In this document: positions 63,391 to 64,000 of the stretch, piece by piece
Position numbering within the stretch: the stretch's first letter is position 1
Layout of the letters: each line of letters begins with the position of its first letter
NCBI RefSeq assembly: GCF_900107745.1
Contig: NZ_FNRO01000017.1
Span: 81,741-145,740 of the forward strand
Direction of reading: 5' to 3'
DNA: 64,000 nt
Origin: Variovorax sp. YR216
GTDB lineage: Bacteria > Pseudomonadota > Gammaproteobacteria > Burkholderiales > Burkholderiaceae_C
Notes under the pieces: model-generated
Database searches by the model: none
Told to the model about the DNA's origin: nothing
Seen by the model: only the letters and a program-made list of their open reading frames with translations
Position numbers and translations under genes: made by a program

Positions 63391-63795
63391 CTATTTGTTG
63401 AAGAGTGGATGCAGGTTGCTGTGCTTCCCGTCGTACACCTGGCCGGGGCTTTCGTCCACGTTGAGCGTGATGCCGATGAGGCGCTTGGCGAAGACCGGTT
63501 CGAAGTGCCGCTTCGCGCTGTCGATGATCGCGTCGCCGGCGCGCTTCTTCACCGCGTCGCTGCGTCCGGCCCCCATGCGCAGGTTCAGATAGACGAAGGC
63601 GTAGTCGCCCTTGCCGTCGGCCACCGCATAGTGCGCGGCCGGATAGGCGAGCACGCGCGTGCCACCGGTCGGAAAGACCTGCTTGCCCGCTTCGTCGCGT
63701 TGTTCGAGCATGGTGTCGGCCAGCGTGCGGCACAGCGCAGTCATGTCGGTTTCGCGCTCGATGTTCGGTGTGTAGAGGATGACGAGATGCGGCAT
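63391..63795 (-). CDS. hpaF: 5-carboxymethyl-2-hydroxymuconate delta-isomerase
   Basis: The 134-residue product has the processed N-terminal proline that acts as the catalytic base in this tautomerase-like family (MPHLVILYTPNIE), plus LNLRMGAGRSDAVKKR near 70 and FAKRLIGITLNVDES near 104. It converts the 2-hydroxymuconate form to the 2-oxo-ene form between ring cleavage by HpaD, decarboxylation, and hydration by HpaH. It lies 7 bp after the hpaD end. Confidence 0.92.
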   Translation of the reverse strand: MPHLVILYTPNIERETDMTALCRTLADTMLEQRDEAGKQVFPTGGTRVLAYPAAHYAVADGKGDYAFVYLNLRMGAGRSDAVKKRAGDAIIDSAKRHFEPVFAKRLIGITLNVDESPGQVYDGKHSNLHPLFNK

Positions 63796-63802
63796 GAGGA
63801 CC

Positions 63803-64000
63803 TCAGAGGCGTGAAACAGCCTGGAAGCCCTCGGCGCTCGACGCCTGGGCCTTCGGGATGGCGCGGCCGTCCTGTGGCGTGACCGGGAAGATCGCGTTGA
63901 TCTGCCCGGTGCCCGAGGAGCCGAAGTAGGGCGTCACCACTTCCGCCTTGCCGTCGTAGGCCGACCAGCCCAGCGCGCCGAGGATCATCGCGGTGTCGTG
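63803..64000 (-). CDS. hpaD: 3,4-dihydroxyphenylacetate 2,3-dioxygenase, C-terminal part (runs off the window edge)
   Basis: The last 65 residues of a class III (LigB-type) extradiol dioxygenase: HDTAMILGALGWSAYDGKAE followed by FGSSGTGQINAIFP. This matches the end of E. coli HpaD as I know it (HDTVMLLGMLGWDKYDGKVE, then SSGTGQVNAVFP), with about 20 extra residues (VTPQDGRAIPKAQASSAEGF region). HpaD cleaves the ring of homoprotocatechuate. The active-site residues are outside the window. First gene seen of the minus-strand hpa operon. Confidence 0.88.
   Translation of the reverse strand, partial: HDTAMILGALGWSAYDGKAEVVTPYFGSSGTGQINAIFPVTPQDGRAIPKAQASSAEGFQAVSRL

Overview
The window reads as chromosomal DNA of a high-GC betaproteobacterium of the Comamonadaceae, most like Variovorax or a close relative. 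The grounds are the codon use, the split metH with an S-adenosylhomocysteine (SAH) riboswitch, the divergent lplT/alr pair, the fused LivHM permease, a TorF-type porin with glnK-amtB, and a ~90-bp intergenic repeat present four times. No rRNA, tRNA, CRISPR array, insertion sequence or phage gene was seen. Coding density is very high and no gap without a gene exceeds 300 bases.

Layout. (1) 1-1184: the start of a CaiB-type CoA-transferase, divergent from its LysR regulator. (2) 1194-14839: a histidine-utilisation (hut) island. A consensus sigma-54 promoter and two HutC-type palindromes precede a NitT/TauT-type ABC importer; then come hutC, a third operator, hutH-U-D-I-F-G, an FAD-linked 2-hydroxyacid dehydrogenase and a HisC-like aminotransferase. 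The last two suggest that imidazolelactate/imidazolepyruvate are converted to histidine and fed into the pathway. (3) 14905-21243: methionine synthase split into metH1 and metH2, separated by an SH3-domain exported protein, a LysR regulator and a PACE efflux pump; metH2 follows an SAH riboswitch. (4) 21383-24523: a GT-C / GT2 / GtrA lipid-linked glycosylation set.

(5) 24535-41023: the most interesting region, a nicotinamide/nicotinate catabolic cluster. It joins an aerobic NicAB nicotinate hydroxylase (Mo and 2Fe-2S subunits with three c-type hemes) to the reductive branch known from anaerobic nicotinate fermenters (6-hydroxynicotinate reductase, enamidase), with a ferredoxin-NADP reductase as likely electron source, a TetR regulator, a branched-chain-type ABC importer, a Tat-exported nicotinamidase, and three proteins of unknown role (one UPF0280, two DUF1185 paralogues). 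A sigma-54-type promoter and a repeat array sit in its divergent control region. None of the nicCDEFX maleamate-route genes is present.

(6) 41118-51788: a fumarylacetoacetase-family enzyme, an MFS carrier, a comM broken by two frameshifts, a nitrogen-regulated TorF porin-glnK-amtB operon (NtrC-like site, sigma-54 promoter, strong terminator), an SMP-30 lactonase, and glcEF without an adjacent glcD. (7) 51875-57121: a small exported protein, glutathione peroxidase, a DMT transporter, lplT, alr and a membrane protein. (8) 57138-64000: a minus-strand operon with the lower homoprotocatechuate pathway (hpaD end, hpaF, hpaH, hpaI) continuing into an IlvD/Edd-type dehydratase, a Bug-type binding protein, a class II aldolase and a PanE-like reductase.

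Nitrogen control recurs: three intergenic regions carry sigma-54 -24/-12 elements (hut, nicotinate, glnK-amtB), all in front of genes that obtain nitrogen from N-containing substrates. Calls rest on reading the translated sequences and on family knowledge; no database search was run.
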